64,000 nt of DNA from CAVXSP01 sp963724645 (GTDB taxonomy: Bacteria > Acidobacteriota > Vicinamibacteria > Vicinamibacterales > SCN-69-37). Of this stretch, positions 23,937 to 32,856 are shown piece after piece. Within the stretch, counting starts at the first letter, position 1. The number at the start of each line of letters is the position of its first letter. Position numbers and translations under genes: made by a program. The stretch spans positions 124,001 through 188,000 of the forward strand of contig CAVRVJ010000006.1 in assembly GCA_963724645.1 (NCBI GenBank). Direction: 5' to 3'. The notes under the pieces are model-generated. The model was not told the DNA's origin. It was given only the letters and a program-made list of their open reading frames with translations, and did no database searches.

Positions 23937-26181
23937 GGGACGGGGCTGTTTTCCACAGAAAGACGGGTTTCGGGGACGGGTCTGCCGGGGTCTGCCTTGC
24001 CTGAGGCGGGCAGACCCCGGCAGACCCGTCCCCGAAACCCGTCTTTCTGTGGAAAACAGCCCCGTCCCCTAACCAGCAACCCGCGATGAAGGCGCAGATC
24101 GCGAGGACTGAGAGCCAACGCCGCCTCGGGTACTCCAGATGAACGACATAGCTCCCCGCGGCGGGCGCGCGGAACGCCAGTTGGCCGGCGCTCGCGTAGA
24201 GCGGCACTGGACCGGCATCGGTGCGGGCTACCCAGGCCGGATAGTAGTTGGTCCGGACGATGACGGGATCGCCGGCCGCAACGTTGTCCAGAGTCACATC
24301 GGCGCCCAGAAAACTGAGATTCCGCAGTTGTCCCACGCCGACGATCGTCGCGACGGATCGGACATCGGCGTCGCTCAGCTCAAATTCCGACCAGCGCCCG
24401 CTTCGCCAGCGCTCGGCGAATCGTCCGGTGCGCGCAAGGTAGTCGCGACAGGCATCCGTCCAGACCAGCAGGTGCCGGACACCCCAGCGCCGCATCTCCG
24501 CTTCGAAGGCCTCTACGGGCGTGTCGGCGATGGGCCGGCCCGCGTAGGTGCCGGCGGCGACCAGCTGTCCGCGAAACACATTCCACGCCCACCCGTCCCA
24601 CATCTGACCGTAGAAACGCTGCCCCGCGACGCCGGGCAGCAGCCCCTCGAAATGCGCGTCAAACGGCGTTTTCGGGCTGCGACGGCGGCCATCGTCGTAC
24701 ATGACGTGGTGGGGGCTGAGCTCGACAAGCACCAGGTTGCCGTCGAGGCCGGCGAGATGGTGGACGAATGCCGGATCGAAGTCGCGTACCTCGCTTATAT
24801 GCCGGATTGGGCTGAAATCGGTCTGCACGTACAGGCCTAGGGTCGCGAGGAGCGCCACGGCCAGCATCCGCGTGCCGGCGCACCGCACCACGAACCCGGC
24901 CAGCGCCGGCGCCGCCAGGAGCGGGAACATGTGCTGGACGCGATCGAAGATCACACCAAAATCGGCCGTGTTGAGGCGAAGCAGCCCTTGCGCGAGCATC
25001 ACGGCCCACGCGTAGAAACCAACGCGCGAGCGCCCAGGCAACAGAGCGACGACGAACATCGCCGGCCACCAGACGTTCGCCAGGCTGCGGTAGTCGTTGA
25101 ACCACCGATGAGGAAACGCGAGCATTTCCACGTTGTAGTACAGCGCGTGCGCCACCGCGTTCCAGTTCACAGGCGCACTCGGGTCATAGACCGTGTTGTT
25201 GACACGAAGATATTCCGGATATCGCAGCGACTCCCAGTGCACGGGAAGCGCCGCAAGACCGGCCATCGTCACGGCGATGACGAGGCGTCGGATGGCGCGG
25301 ACGTCCCGAAAATACAGAATCTCCAGCGACAGAAAGATCAGCGCGTAAATGAAGAAGGCGACATGCGAATACAGGCAGAGCGTCAGGCCAAGGAGCAGCG
25401 CCGGGCCGCCCCACCATCGGCCGAGCCGCGCCGCGCGGCTGCCAAATAACGCGAGGGTGGCCGAGAAGACGCCTGCCAGCGAATTCGTGTCGCCGGCGGC
25501 GGCCAGCGTGCCGTAGAAGCCGGTGCCGAACAGACACGCCAGACCTCCCGCGACCCATCCGAGCGTCCGATCTTCCTGACGCAGATCCCACCAGACAAAA
25601 GCCGGAACGGCCAGAAAGAACATCGCGTGGATGAGGTGAAATCCGATCCGATCTCCGAAGAGCTGCATCGGGATGAACGCCAGTGCCGCGAAGCTCTGCG
25701 CGATTTCGGTCGACGTCGGATAGCCGCCGAGGAACCACCAGTTCCAGCCGGCGCCGGTCCCATGCCTCAGGAGGCGAACTCCGTTGACCGCCTCCTGGAA
25801 GAGGGGCGTCCAGTCGTCCCAGAACGGGATTCGGGACCAGTCGGATAGCGGCAACCGCGAGAACAGGCCTGTCACGATCACGAGGGCGCCTGTCGCGGGC
25901 AGCAGCACTGAGACCGGCTTCGGCAAGAGCGCCGGCCTGCCGACGTGACGCCAGCCGGCAGCGGTCAGGATGGTTGCGCCCAGGAGCGCCGCGGCGTACC
26001 ACGGCTCTTTCCAGCCATGAAGCGACCCGTGAAGCGCGGCCCATCTCCCGGTCAGGAGAAAGTTCAGCCAGGCGAGCAGAAGAGAGGCGGAGAGGCCGGC
26101 ATTTGGCAGCCAGACCGGTAATCGAGACTTGACCACACCAGGCGCTGGATCAGGCAGCGAGAGATCCCTCAACGGCGGCAA
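23866..26181 (-). CDS. YfhO-like polytopic membrane protein, probable lipid-linked sugar transferase
   Basis: 771 residues if the TTG at 26181 is used; a GTG at 26136 is an alternative. About 11-13 membrane segments occupy residues 28-460, including an FWDDWTPLFQEAVNG loop after the third helix, where GT-C-type enzymes carry acidic catalytic residues. The periplasmic C-terminal part ends with YYPAWVARTDAGPVPLYASA ... AAGSYVVHLEYPRR followed by a last helix, which closely follows the C-terminus of the YfhO family (glycosylation of teichoic acids and other polymers). The final ~66 residues after IAGCW are encoded by palindrome copy 2 and by antisense of the MFS 3' end, so the natural C-terminus probably lies near 24070. 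Confidence 0.75.
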   Translation of the reverse strand: MPPLRDLSLPDPAPGVVKSRLPVWLPNAGLSASLLLAWLNFLLTGRWAALHGSLHGWKEPWYAAALLGATILTAAGWRHVGRPALLPKPVSVLLPATGALVIVTGLFSRLPLSDWSRIPFWDDWTPLFQEAVNGVRLLRHGTGAGWNWWFLGGYPTSTEIAQSFAALAFIPMQLFGDRIGFHLIHAMFFLAVPAFVWWDLRQEDRTLGWVAGGLACLFGTGFYGTLAAAGDTNSLAGVFSATLALFGSRAARLGRWWGGPALLLGLTLCLYSHVAFFIYALIFLSLEILYFRDVRAIRRLVIAVTMAGLAALPVHWESLRYPEYLRVNNTVYDPSAPVNWNAVAHALYYNVEMLAFPHRWFNDYRSLANVWWPAMFVVALLPGRSRVGFYAWAVMLAQGLLRLNTADFGVIFDRVQHMFPLLAAPALAGFVVRCAGTRMLAVALLATLGLYVQTDFSPIRHISEVRDFDPAFVHHLAGLDGNLVLVELSPHHVMYDDGRRRSPKTPFDAHFEGLLPGVAGQRFYGQMWDGWAWNVFRGQLVAAGTYAGRPIADTPVEAFEAEMRRWGVRHLLVWTDACRDYLARTGRFAERWRSGRWSEFELSDADVRSVATIVGVGQLRNLSFLGADVTLDNVAAGDPVIVRTNYYPAWVARTDAGPVPLYASAGQLAFRAPAAGSYVVHLEYPRRRWLSVLAICAFIAGCWLGDGAVFHRKTGFGDGSAGVCPPQARQTPADPSPKPVFLWKTAPSPTRPSPLPVTGRAAGASRTPAGS
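23935..24070. repeat. Palindromic repeat copy 2, 62-base perfect arms
   Basis: The left arm at 23935-23996 and right arm at 24009-24070 are exact reverse complements with a 12-base loop. Each arm reads AGGGGACGGGGC, then TGTTTTCCACAG, then GGGGACGGGTCTGCC. It is the most perfect copy of the family. It supplies the MFS stop codon on one side, and on the other is read through by the 3' end of the minus-strand YfhO-like gene. Confidence 0.92.
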
Positions 26182-26214
26182 CAGGCTATCGTAACGAAGG
26201 GACGTCGAAAAGCC

Positions 26215-28020
26215 ATGGCGAACCGCATCGAAGACTACGCGCTGATCGGCGATTGCGAGACCGCCGCGCTGGTCGCGCGCGATGGGTCGATCGACTGGCT
26301 CTGCTGGCCGCGGTTTGACTCAGGCGCCTGCTTCTCGGCCCTCCTCGGCAACCGGGAGCACGGACGTTGGATCATCGAACCAGCTGCCGGCAGTTCCCGC
26401 CGGCGTCGTGACTATCGAAACCACACACTGATTCTCGAGACGCAGTTCGAGACCCCGGACGGCACGGCAACCCTCATCGACTTCATGCCGCCGCGCGCGG
26501 AGAACTCCAATATCGTGCGGCTCGTGCGAGGAGAACAGGGCCGCCTGCGGCTCCGGATGGAGCTGATTCTTCGGTTCGACTATGGATGCGTCGTCCCCTG
26601 GGTTGCCCGACTCGGGGATGGCACGTGGCGGGCAATTGCGGGACCCGATATGGTCCTGCTGCGCACGCCGGTGGTGTTGGAGGGCAAGGATTTCACGACC
26701 GTCGCGGAATTCGACATTGCCGCCGGAGAGATGATCCCGTTCGTCCTCACCTACGCACCGTCGCATCTGCCCCCGCCGGAGCCAATCGATCCCCCCAAGT
26801 CGCTTCAGGCCACTGAGGGTTTCTGGACCGACTGGGGCGCCCGCGTCGACACCACAAGCGAATGGTCCGACGCCGTCATCCGTTCCCTGATGATTCTCAA
26901 GGCGCTCACGTATGCGCCGACCGGCGGCATTGTCGCGGCCCCAACCACGTCGATACCCGAACAACTGGGAGGATCGAGAAACTGGGACTATCGATTCTGC
27001 TGGCTGCGCGACGCGACGTTGACGCTGCTCGCGCTCATGAACGGGGGGTTTCACGACGAGGCGCGGGCGTGGCGCGACTGGCTGCTGCGCGCCGGCGCCG
27101 GGTCCGCCTCTCAACTGCAGATCATGTACGGCCTGGCTGGTGAGCGCCGCCTGCAGGAGTGGGAAGTTCCCTGGCTACCGGGCTACGAGGACTCACGTCC
27201 TGTCCGCGTAGGGAATGCTGCGCACGGGCAATTGCAACTCGACGTCTATGGTGAGGTCATGGACGTCCTCCATCAGGCGCGCCGGGGCGGCATCGTCGCC
27301 GACGATGCCGACTGGGGCTTGCAGCGCGCGCTGCTCGAGCGGCTGGAGCAGGTCTGGTCCAGGCCTGACGAGGGAATCTGGGAGGTCCGCGGCGCCCCTC
27401 AGCACTTCACCTATTCGAAAATCATGGCGTGGGTGGCGTTCGATCGCGGCGTCAAGAGCGTCGAGATGTTCGGCCTCGAGGGCCCGGTCGATCGCTGGCG
27501 AGCCATTCAGCGGCGTATCCACGACGAGGTCTGCGAGCGCGGGTTCAATCAACAGTTGGGGAGTTTCGTGCGGACTTACGAGTCGAAGCTGCTGGATGCG
27601 AGTCTGTTGCTGCTGCCGTCAACCGGGTTTCTGCCGCCGACGGATCCAAGGGTCGCGGGAACGATCGACGCGATCGCGCGCGAATTGACGGTGGACGGCC
27701 TGGTCGCCCGCTACGACACGGCCGTCGCCGATGACGGTCTACCGCCGGGTGAAGGCGCATTTCTGGCGTGCAGCTTCTGGCTGGCGGATGCCTACGTGCT
27801 GCTGGGACGCCTGGACGACGCGCGTGCGCTGTTCGAACGGCTGTTGGCCCTGCGTAACGACCTCGGGCTGCTCGCTGAGGAGTACGACCCGCGGCTCGGC
27901 CGGCAGGTCGGCAACTTTCCGCAGGCGTTCTCGCACATCGCGCTCGTCAACACGGCGCACAACCTGTCGCACGCGCGAAAACCGGCGGAACAGCGCTCGG
28001 GCGGCGGGACGATGCGATAG
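26215..28020 (+). CDS. Glycoside hydrolase family 15 protein (glucoamylase/trehalase type)
   Basis: 601 residues from the ATG at 26215. The N-terminal beta-sandwich opens with the family hallmark IEDYALIGDCETAALVARDG then SIDWLCWPRFDS (5-37). The (alpha/alpha)6 barrel follows: RNWDYRFCWLRDATLTLLAL near 261-280, PDEGIWEVRG near 383-392 with the likely general acid glutamate, and LLAEEYDPRLGRQVGNFPQAFSH near 550-572 with the likely general base. No signal peptide is visible, so it acts in the cytoplasm, probably on trehalose, isomaltose or short alpha-glucans. It stands alone, divergent from the YfhO-like gene. Confidence 0.93.
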   Translation: MANRIEDYALIGDCETAALVARDGSIDWLCWPRFDSGACFSALLGNREHGRWIIEPAAGSSRRRRDYRNHTLILETQFETPDGTATLIDFMPPRAENSNIVRLVRGEQGRLRLRMELILRFDYGCVVPWVARLGDGTWRAIAGPDMVLLRTPVVLEGKDFTTVAEFDIAAGEMIPFVLTYAPSHLPPPEPIDPPKSLQATEGFWTDWGARVDTTSEWSDAVIRSLMILKALTYAPTGGIVAAPTTSIPEQLGGSRNWDYRFCWLRDATLTLLALMNGGFHDEARAWRDWLLRAGAGSASQLQIMYGLAGERRLQEWEVPWLPGYEDSRPVRVGNAAHGQLQLDVYGEVMDVLHQARRGGIVADDADWGLQRALLERLEQVWSRPDEGIWEVRGAPQHFTYSKIMAWVAFDRGVKSVEMFGLEGPVDRWRAIQRRIHDEVCERGFNQQLGSFVRTYESKLLDASLLLLPSTGFLPPTDPRVAGTIDAIARELTVDGLVARYDTAVADDGLPPGEGAFLACSFWLADAYVLLGRLDDARALFERLLALRNDLGLLAEEYDPRLGRQVGNFPQAFSHIALVNTAHNLSHARKPAEQRSGGGTMR

Positions 28021-28073
28021 CGGAGATCGGGCTGTCACCACCCGATCCCGCACCAGACGTCTTTGAGGAAGAG

Positions 28074-28150
<77 letters not shown>

Positions 28151-28244
28151 GTTCCGTACTGACGATCTTCAGAGCGTGAGAGGGGGAAATGCGCTTTCAC
28201 CCTCTCATGCTGCCACCCGTGATCCGGTGCCTGACCACAAAAAG

Positions 28245-28319
28245 TGGTGGGCGGTACAGGGTTCGAACCTGTGGCAGCCGGCGTGTAAGGCCGGTGCTCT
28301 ACCACTGAGCTAACCGCCC
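28245..28319 (-). tRNA. tRNA-Val (TAC)
   Basis: 75 bases with encoded CCA. Acceptor GGGCGGT pairs with ACCGCCC, the D arm is TAGCTCAGTGGTAGAGCA, the anticodon stem CCGGC/GCCGG encloses CTTACAC (anticodon TAC), and the T arm is ACAGGTTCGAACCCTGT. It is about 95 bases upstream of tRNA-Asp in the same direction, likely one transcript. Confidence 0.95.
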
Positions 28320-28432
28320 CAACCAGCAACAGACGATTATCGCATATCCCGTTTCACCCCGGCGGCTTCAGCCCGGTGCTCCTCAGACGTGCCTTGACAC
28401 CGCCGGACGAGTGTCAGATTCTGACGAGTCGA

Positions 28433-29107
28433 ATGCTGAATCTCGCGGCGTTACAACGCTCTTTACTCGTGCGTGATCCGTTTGAGTATGTGATCGTGGA
28501 CGACTTCGTACCCGCGGCCGCGGCCGCGGCGGTGGCTGGTGATTTCCCGACGATTCCCACGACCGGCAGCTACCCCCTCTCGGAGATTTCCTACGGTCCG
28601 GCGTTCGCGGAGCTCATTGCAGAGCTCAGCGGCCCGGGGTTCGAGCGCGGCATCGCGGACGTCTTCGGCGTCGATCTCTCCCCGTACATCCGCGTCATCA
28701 CGGTACGCGGACGCGTCGGATCGCACGACGGCGGCGTGCACACCGACGCCGGGTGGAAGATCATCAGCGTGCTGCTTTATTTGAACGAGCAGTGGACCGA
28801 CCAGGGCGGACGCCTGCGTCTGCTGCGCGGCGCCGACGTGAATCAGACGGCGGTCGAGATCGTGCCGAAATGGGGAACGCTTCTCGCGTTCCGGCGGTCG
28901 GATCGCTCATGGCACGGCCATCTGCCTGCTGAGGGCGAACGGCGCGTCGTCCAGGTCAACTGGGTCACCAGTCAGCAGATGGCAGACAAGGAACTGCGGC
29001 GGCATCGGCGATCCGCGTGGCTCAAGCGGCTGCTTCGTCGCTCGGCTCGCTCAGGGCGTTCAGCCCCCGAGGGTGATGGGCCGGTCGAGGGGCACCGGTC
29101 CGCATGA
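28433..29107 (+). CDS. 2-oxoglutarate/Fe(II)-dependent oxygenase family protein
   Basis: 224 residues from the ATG at 28433. The double-stranded beta-helix ligands are visible: HTDAG (H and D of HxD, about 103-107), the distal histidine in SWHGHLP (about 161-167), and the 2-oxoglutarate-binding arginine in RRVVQVNW (about 172-179). Typical family members hydroxylate proteins or small molecules. The start ML-NLAALQ lacks a signal peptide. It overlaps the heptosyltransferase start by ATGA, so the pair is cotranscribed. A role in LPS or polysaccharide modification is possible but unproven. Confidence 0.8.
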   Translation: MLNLAALQRSLLVRDPFEYVIVDDFVPAAAAAAVAGDFPTIPTTGSYPLSEISYGPAFAELIAELSGPGFERGIADVFGVDLSPYIRVITVRGRVGSHDGGVHTDAGWKIISVLLYLNEQWTDQGGRLRLLRGADVNQTAVEIVPKWGTLLAFRRSDRSWHGHLPAEGERRVVQVNWVTSQQMADKELRRHRRSAWLKRLLRRSARSGRSAPEGDGPVEGHRSA

Positions 29108-30156
29108 TGGGACAGTCTGAGGACACCTCTCGACGAGTACACATCGCGATCGTCCGGCTTACTTCTCTCGGAGATGTCATCCACGCGCTGCCGGTGGCGG
29201 CCGCCATACGGCGCCACCTTCCGCAGGCACGCATCACCTGGCTGGTCGAGGAGCGCGAGCAGATCCTGCTGCGCGACAACTCCGTTGTTGACGAGATCGT
29301 TGTCGTGCCGCTGCGCCGATGGCGCGACACTCTCTCGAATCTCACGCTGTTGCGACAATCGATGAGCGAATTGCGGCTGCTGGCGCGTCACCTGCGCGAG
29401 TCGTCCATCGATGTCGCGATCGACGTGCAGGGGTGGGCGCACAAGACGTCGCCGTTCACCCTGCTCACGCGCGCGCCGCTGCGGATCGGGTTCGATCGCG
29501 CGCACGCGCGCGACGCGCTCTCGCCGCTCGCGACCAACCGGCACGTGACGCCACCCGACAGCGCGCGGCACATCGTCGACCAGAATCTGGCGCTGCTCGG
29601 ACCGCTGGGCGTTCGCCCGACCGAGGCGCCGGCGTTCCCGCTGCCCGCGTTTGCCGAAGCCGAAATGCGCGCCGCCGCGTGGCGTGAGGCGCACGGCCTC
29701 ACGCTCGATCGCCGAATCGTGGTGCTGCTGCCTGCAACCCGTGGAGAGGCCAAGCGCTGGCCGGTGGCCGCATATCGCGAACTGGGACGCCGGTTGCTTG
29801 CCGACCAGCAGCTGCGTCTGCTGGTCCTGGGGGGACCCGGCGAGGAGCCGGTCCTCGAGGCCGTATGCGACGGACTGCCGGCGGGGCGGGCCTTGGCCTG
29901 GGCGCCCGGTCCGATTCCAGATCTGGTGGCGATGCTGCGGCATCCGCACCTCGTCATTGGCAACGACACCGGTCCGCTGCACGCCTCCGCCGCCAGCGGC
30001 ATCCCGTCGCTTGGGCTCTTTGGCCCGACGCAGGGCGCGCGCAACGGCCCCTACGGCGCCCACTGCGCGTTCCTGCAAAGCCCGACGGGGCGAATGGCGG
30101 ATCTGAAGGTCGATGCGGTGTTCGCCGCCGCGCAGCGTCTGAGTTTTGCACAATAG
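29104..30156 (+). CDS. GT9 lipopolysaccharide heptosyltransferase (WaaC type)
   Basis: 350 residues. It resembles heptosyltransferase I, which transfers L-glycero-D-manno-heptose to Kdo in the inner core. Signatures are IAIVRLTSLGDVIHALPVAAAI (about 14-35), DVAIDVQGW with the proposed catalytic aspartate, RAPLRIGFDRAHARD, LLPATRGEAKRWP, and the ADP-heptose-binding LVIGNDTGPLHASAASGIP SLGLFGPT (about 283-307). The last residues SFAQ and the stop TAG lie inside the left arm of palindrome copy 3. A second heptosyltransferase is at 32.9 kb. Confidence 0.88.
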   Translation: MMGQSEDTSRRVHIAIVRLTSLGDVIHALPVAAAIRRHLPQARITWLVEEREQILLRDNSVVDEIVVVPLRRWRDTLSNLTLLRQSMSELRLLARHLRESSIDVAIDVQGWAHKTSPFTLLTRAPLRIGFDRAHARDALSPLATNRHVTPPDSARHIVDQNLALLGPLGVRPTEAPAFPLPAFAEAEMRAAAWREAHGLTLDRRIVVLLPATRGEAKRWPVAAYRELGRRLLADQQLRLLVLGGPGEEPVLEAVCDGLPAGRALAWAPGPIPDLVAMLRHPHLVIGNDTGPLHASAASGIPSLGLFGPTQGARNGPYGAHCAFLQSPTGRMADLKVDAVFAAAQRLSFAQ

Positions 30157-30243
30157 GGGGACGGGTCTCGATTTGTGGAAAACTCAGGGGCCTTCGTAGA
30201 GTTTTCCACAAATCGAGACCCGTCCCCCTATTGTGCAAAACTC
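30141..30243. repeat. Palindromic repeat copy 3, 45-base perfect arms
   Basis: The arms at 30141-30185 and 30199-30243 are exact reverse complements with a 13-base loop. Each arm runs GAGTTTTGCACAATAGGGGG, then ACGGGTCTCGATTTGTGGAA, then AACTC. Because it sits between convergent genes, the plus-strand heptosyltransferase and the minus-strand methyltransferase both end SFAQ-TAG within the arms. It could also act as a bidirectional terminator-like structure, but there is no U-tract. Confidence 0.92.
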
Positions 30244-30740
30244 ACCCTTCGCAGCCACAGGAGCGCCAGGCCGATCGCCAGGCCGGCGGCGGCGCGGTAT
30301 TCACGATTCGCGATCACGCGCTGGAAACTGAAGCTGCGGGCCACGGCCGTCGCGCGGCCTTCCTCGTACGCCACATAGTCGGCGCCGAACTGCTGGCGCA
30401 GCTCGCGCCCTTCGAACCTGACGGCCGCCGTAAGCGTGACCGCCATGTAGACAGCAACCAGCGCCGCCACCGCGGGATGGACGGCTGCCACCGCAAACCC
30501 GACGGCCATGATCGACGACCCCACATAGAGAGGATGACGCATGAATCGATAAGGACCCGATCTCGTGACTTCCCGCCAACGGGTCAGATGGCCGGACGCC
30601 CAGACACGCAGCAGCTCCCCCGGAATGGCAATCGCGGCACCCACGATGATCGAGATCGACGTCGGGCGCGCGAGCCACAGCGCCACCGCGCCCGCGAGAA
30701 ATCCGAGCGGCACCCGCAGCCTGGCGAGTCTTCGAATCAT
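30228..30740 (-). CDS. Isoprenylcysteine carboxyl methyltransferase (ICMT)-like membrane protein
   Basis: 170 residues from the ATG at 30740; a TTG at 30752 overlapping the upstream region is an alternative. Four membrane segments are visible, and the ICMT/PEMT signature SGPYRFMRHPLYVGS (about 61-75) plus RFEGRELRQQFGADYVAYEE (112-132) is intact. Such enzymes methylate prenyl-cysteines, phospholipids or other membrane substrates with SAM. The bacterial substrate is unknown. It is the last gene of the heptose operon, 12 bases behind hldE2, and its final residues come from palindrome copy 3. Confidence 0.85.
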   Translation of the reverse strand: MIRRLARLRVPLGFLAGAVALWLARPTSISIIVGAAIAIPGELLRVWASGHLTRWREVTRSGPYRFMRHPLYVGSSIMAVGFAVAAVHPAVAALVAVYMAVTLTAAVRFEGRELRQQFGADYVAYEEGRATAVARSFSFQRVIANREYRAAAGLAIGLALLWLRRVSFAQ

Positions 30741-30752
30741 CGCGCGTTTCAA

Positions 30753-31226
30753 TCAGCTCGATTCGCGGACGCGCGCCAGAAGATCCTGCGTAGCGTGTTC
30801 CTTGCGGTCGCCGACAATCGCAAGTCGCACGCCGATCTCGCGGGCAATGGCGCGCTCAGGCACCGTCTCAATGGTGTAATCCGTGCCCTTGCAATGCACA
30901 TCCGGCACGACCGCTCGGAGAAGCCGCTCGACTGTCGGTTCGCCAAAGATCACGACGTAGTCGACGGCGCGCAAAGCCGCTACGAGCTCCGCGCGCGCAT
31001 GGTCGGACAGGATCGGCCGATCGGGTCCTTTCAAGGCCCTCACCGAGGCATCATCGTTGACGGCCACGACGAGGCGATCTGCCTCGCGGCGCGCGCCCTC
31101 CAGATACCTGATATGCCCTACGTGCAGGATGTCGAAGCACCCGTTCGCAAACGCCACCGTGCGACCGGCGTCCCGGTCGGCGGCGACGAGGGCCAGAAGC
31201 CGATCAGTGGTCACAATGGTGCCCAC
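30753..31226 (-). CDS. hldE2: D-glycero-beta-D-manno-heptose 1-phosphate adenylyltransferase
   Basis: 157 residues from a GTG at 31226 with GGAGGGAC upstream. It makes ADP-D-glycero-beta-D-manno-heptose for LPS core synthesis. The nucleotidyltransferase motif FANGCFDILHVGHIRYLEGA (about 25-44) has the HxGH signature. VAVNDDASVRALKG, DYVVIFGEPTV and KGTDYTIETVPE are also conserved. In many proteobacteria this domain is fused to the kinase as HldE; here it is a separate gene (rfaE domain II) that follows the kinase by 11 bases. Confidence 0.94.
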   Translation of the reverse strand: MGTIVTTDRLLALVAADRDAGRTVAFANGCFDILHVGHIRYLEGARREADRLVVAVNDDASVRALKGPDRPILSDHARAELVAALRAVDYVVIFGEPTVERLLRAVVPDVHCKGTDYTIETVPERAIAREIGVRLAIVGDRKEHATQDLLARVRESS

Positions 31227-31237
31227 CGTCCCTCCGT

Positions 31238-32242
31238 TCAGTTCGCGCCGGCAATCGCCGCCAGCAGCTCCGGCGCGCTCACGGTCGCCGTGCCGCGCTT
31301 CATGACGACGATCCCGGCCGCGAAGTTGGCGAGACGCGCGGCCTCGCTGAACGTCGCGCCGGCGGCCAGCGAGAGGGCGAACGCCGCGATCACAGTGTCG
31401 CCCGCGCCGGTGACGTCGGTCACCTGATCTGATCCCACGATTGGAATGACATCCGTCGGCTTCTTCGGCTCGAACAGCGCCATCCCACGACTGCCCCTCG
31501 TCACGAGCACCGCAGCGGACCGGACCCGCCGCAGCACGGCGCGGCCGGCCTGCTCCAGCACCTCGGCATCGTCGCCAATGCGCACGCCGAGAAGGGCCTC
31601 CACTTCCGATTCGTTGGGCGTGCAGGCGGTCATGCCGGTGAATTCGCCGAGCGCGTACCGCGAATCTACCAGGGTGATCGGCGAAGCGCCGGCGCGTGCC
31701 GCCGCGACACGCCGCCAGAGGGAGGGCGTGATGAGCCCGCTCCCGTAATCGGAAACGATGACCGCGCTGGCGCGATCCATGGCGCGGGCCAGGGCCGTCT
31801 CGACGTGCCGCTCCAGCGCCGGGCGCGGCGATCCGCCAGCTCGATCGATCCGGACGACCTGCTGCTTGGCGGAATGGACACCGCCAGCAAGGATGCGCGT
31901 CTTCACCGGCGTAACGTAGTTGGCGGCGCGGCGCACGGCACCGGTTCGCGCGCGCGGCGGAAGCGCGTCGAGCATCCGGCGCCCCACCGCATCCCGCCCC
32001 ACGATCCCGACGATGTCGACGGCGGCCCCAAGTGCCGCAGCGTTGCTGGCCGCGTTGCCGGCCCCGCCGGGCACGACCTCGGTAGCGTCGTACCGCAGAA
32101 TCAGGACCGGCGCTTCGCGCGAGACCCGATCAACGCGGCCGTAGATGAACTCGTCGGCAATCAGATCACCGGCCACAACCACGCGAAGACGAGGAAAGCG
32201 CGCGATGATTTGCCGGTATCGCCTGGCCGTCGCCGCAGTCAT
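31238..32242 (-). CDS. hldE1: D-glycero-beta-D-manno-heptose-7-phosphate kinase (PfkB family)
   Basis: 334 residues. It phosphorylates heptose-7-phosphate at C1, giving the 1,7-bisphosphate. Visible are VVVAGDLIADEFIYGRVDRVSREAP (in pieces 21-45), the GGAGNAASNAAALGA sugar-binding glycine pair (58-72), and the PfkB C-terminal DVTGAGDTVIAAFALSLAAG with the catalytic aspartate (about 286-305). Its start overlaps the gmhB stop by one base (TGATG), and hldE2 follows, so the three consecutive heptose steps are coupled. Confidence 0.94.
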   Translation of the reverse strand: MTAATARRYRQIIARFPRLRVVVAGDLIADEFIYGRVDRVSREAPVLILRYDATEVVPGGAGNAASNAAALGAAVDIVGIVGRDAVGRRMLDALPPRARTGAVRRAANYVTPVKTRILAGGVHSAKQQVVRIDRAGGSPRPALERHVETALARAMDRASAVIVSDYGSGLITPSLWRRVAAARAGASPITLVDSRYALGEFTGMTACTPNESEVEALLGVRIGDDAEVLEQAGRAVLRRVRSAAVLVTRGSRGMALFEPKKPTDVIPIVGSDQVTDVTGAGDTVIAAFALSLAAGATFSEAARLANFAAGIVVMKRGTATVSAPELLAAIAGAN

Positions 32243-32835
32243 CAGATGTCCTCGCGCGGATGTCCGGCCTGGGCGAGCATCCAGGACGTCGCGTCCATCA
32301 AGTTGGCACCGATGAACGCCGGCGCCGGCGCGGTCGCGCCCTGCCGCCTTGCGGCCTCGCCCTCGCCATGGCCGGTGCGCACGAGCACGCCGCGAGCGCC
32401 GACCGCGGCAGCGAGTCCGATGTCACTCATCTTGTCGCCGACGACGAACGATTGGGACAGATCGAACGCGACGCGCTCCTGCGCCTGACGCACCATGCCC
32501 GGCCGTGGCTTCCGGCAGTCGCACTCGACCCTGAGCGAGTCGATGACCGCGCGCGGATGATGCAGGCAGTAGAACCAGCCGTCGATCCGCCCGCCGCCGG
32601 CGGAGATTCTTGCCGCCATGAGGCCGTGTACGGCGTGAACGAAGGCCTCTTCGTACAATCCGAGGCCCACGCCGCCCTGGTTCGTGGTCACAAACACCAG
32701 GAATCCCGCGCGATTCAGCAGCCTGACCGCATCGATCGTCCACGGATACCAGCGCAGCTCGTCCAGCCGGCTGAGGTGGCCCGGGTCATGAATCATCGTG
32801 CCATCGCGATCGAGGAATACGGCAGGCGGCGTCAT
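32242..32835 (-). CDS. gmhB: D-glycero-beta-D-manno-heptose-1,7-bisphosphate 7-phosphatase
   Basis: 197 residues, HAD superfamily. It removes the C7 phosphate between the kinase and adenylyltransferase steps. The nucleophile motif FLDRDGTM is at residues 7-14, motif II TTNQGG near 51-56, a four-residue zinc cluster C-x-H and CDCRKPRPGM near 90-113, and motif IV FVVGDKMSDIGLA near 131-143. All catalytic residues are present. It lies 21 bases behind waaF. Confidence 0.94.
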   Translation of the reverse strand: MTPPAVFLDRDGTMIHDPGHLSRLDELRWYPWTIDAVRLLNRAGFLVFVTTNQGGVGLGLYEEAFVHAVHGLMAARISAGGGRIDGWFYCLHHPRAVIDSLRVECDCRKPRPGMVRQAQERVAFDLSQSFVVGDKMSDIGLAAAVGARGVLVRTGHGEGEAARRQGATAPAPAFIGANLMDATSWMLAQAGHPREDI

Positions 32836-32856
32836 GCGGCGCGCAAGGAGGCCACG

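Noticed and set aside
23935..24070. CRISPR or phage attachment site at the 62-base palindrome
   Set aside because: There is one inverted pair only, with no spacer series, cas genes or integrase.
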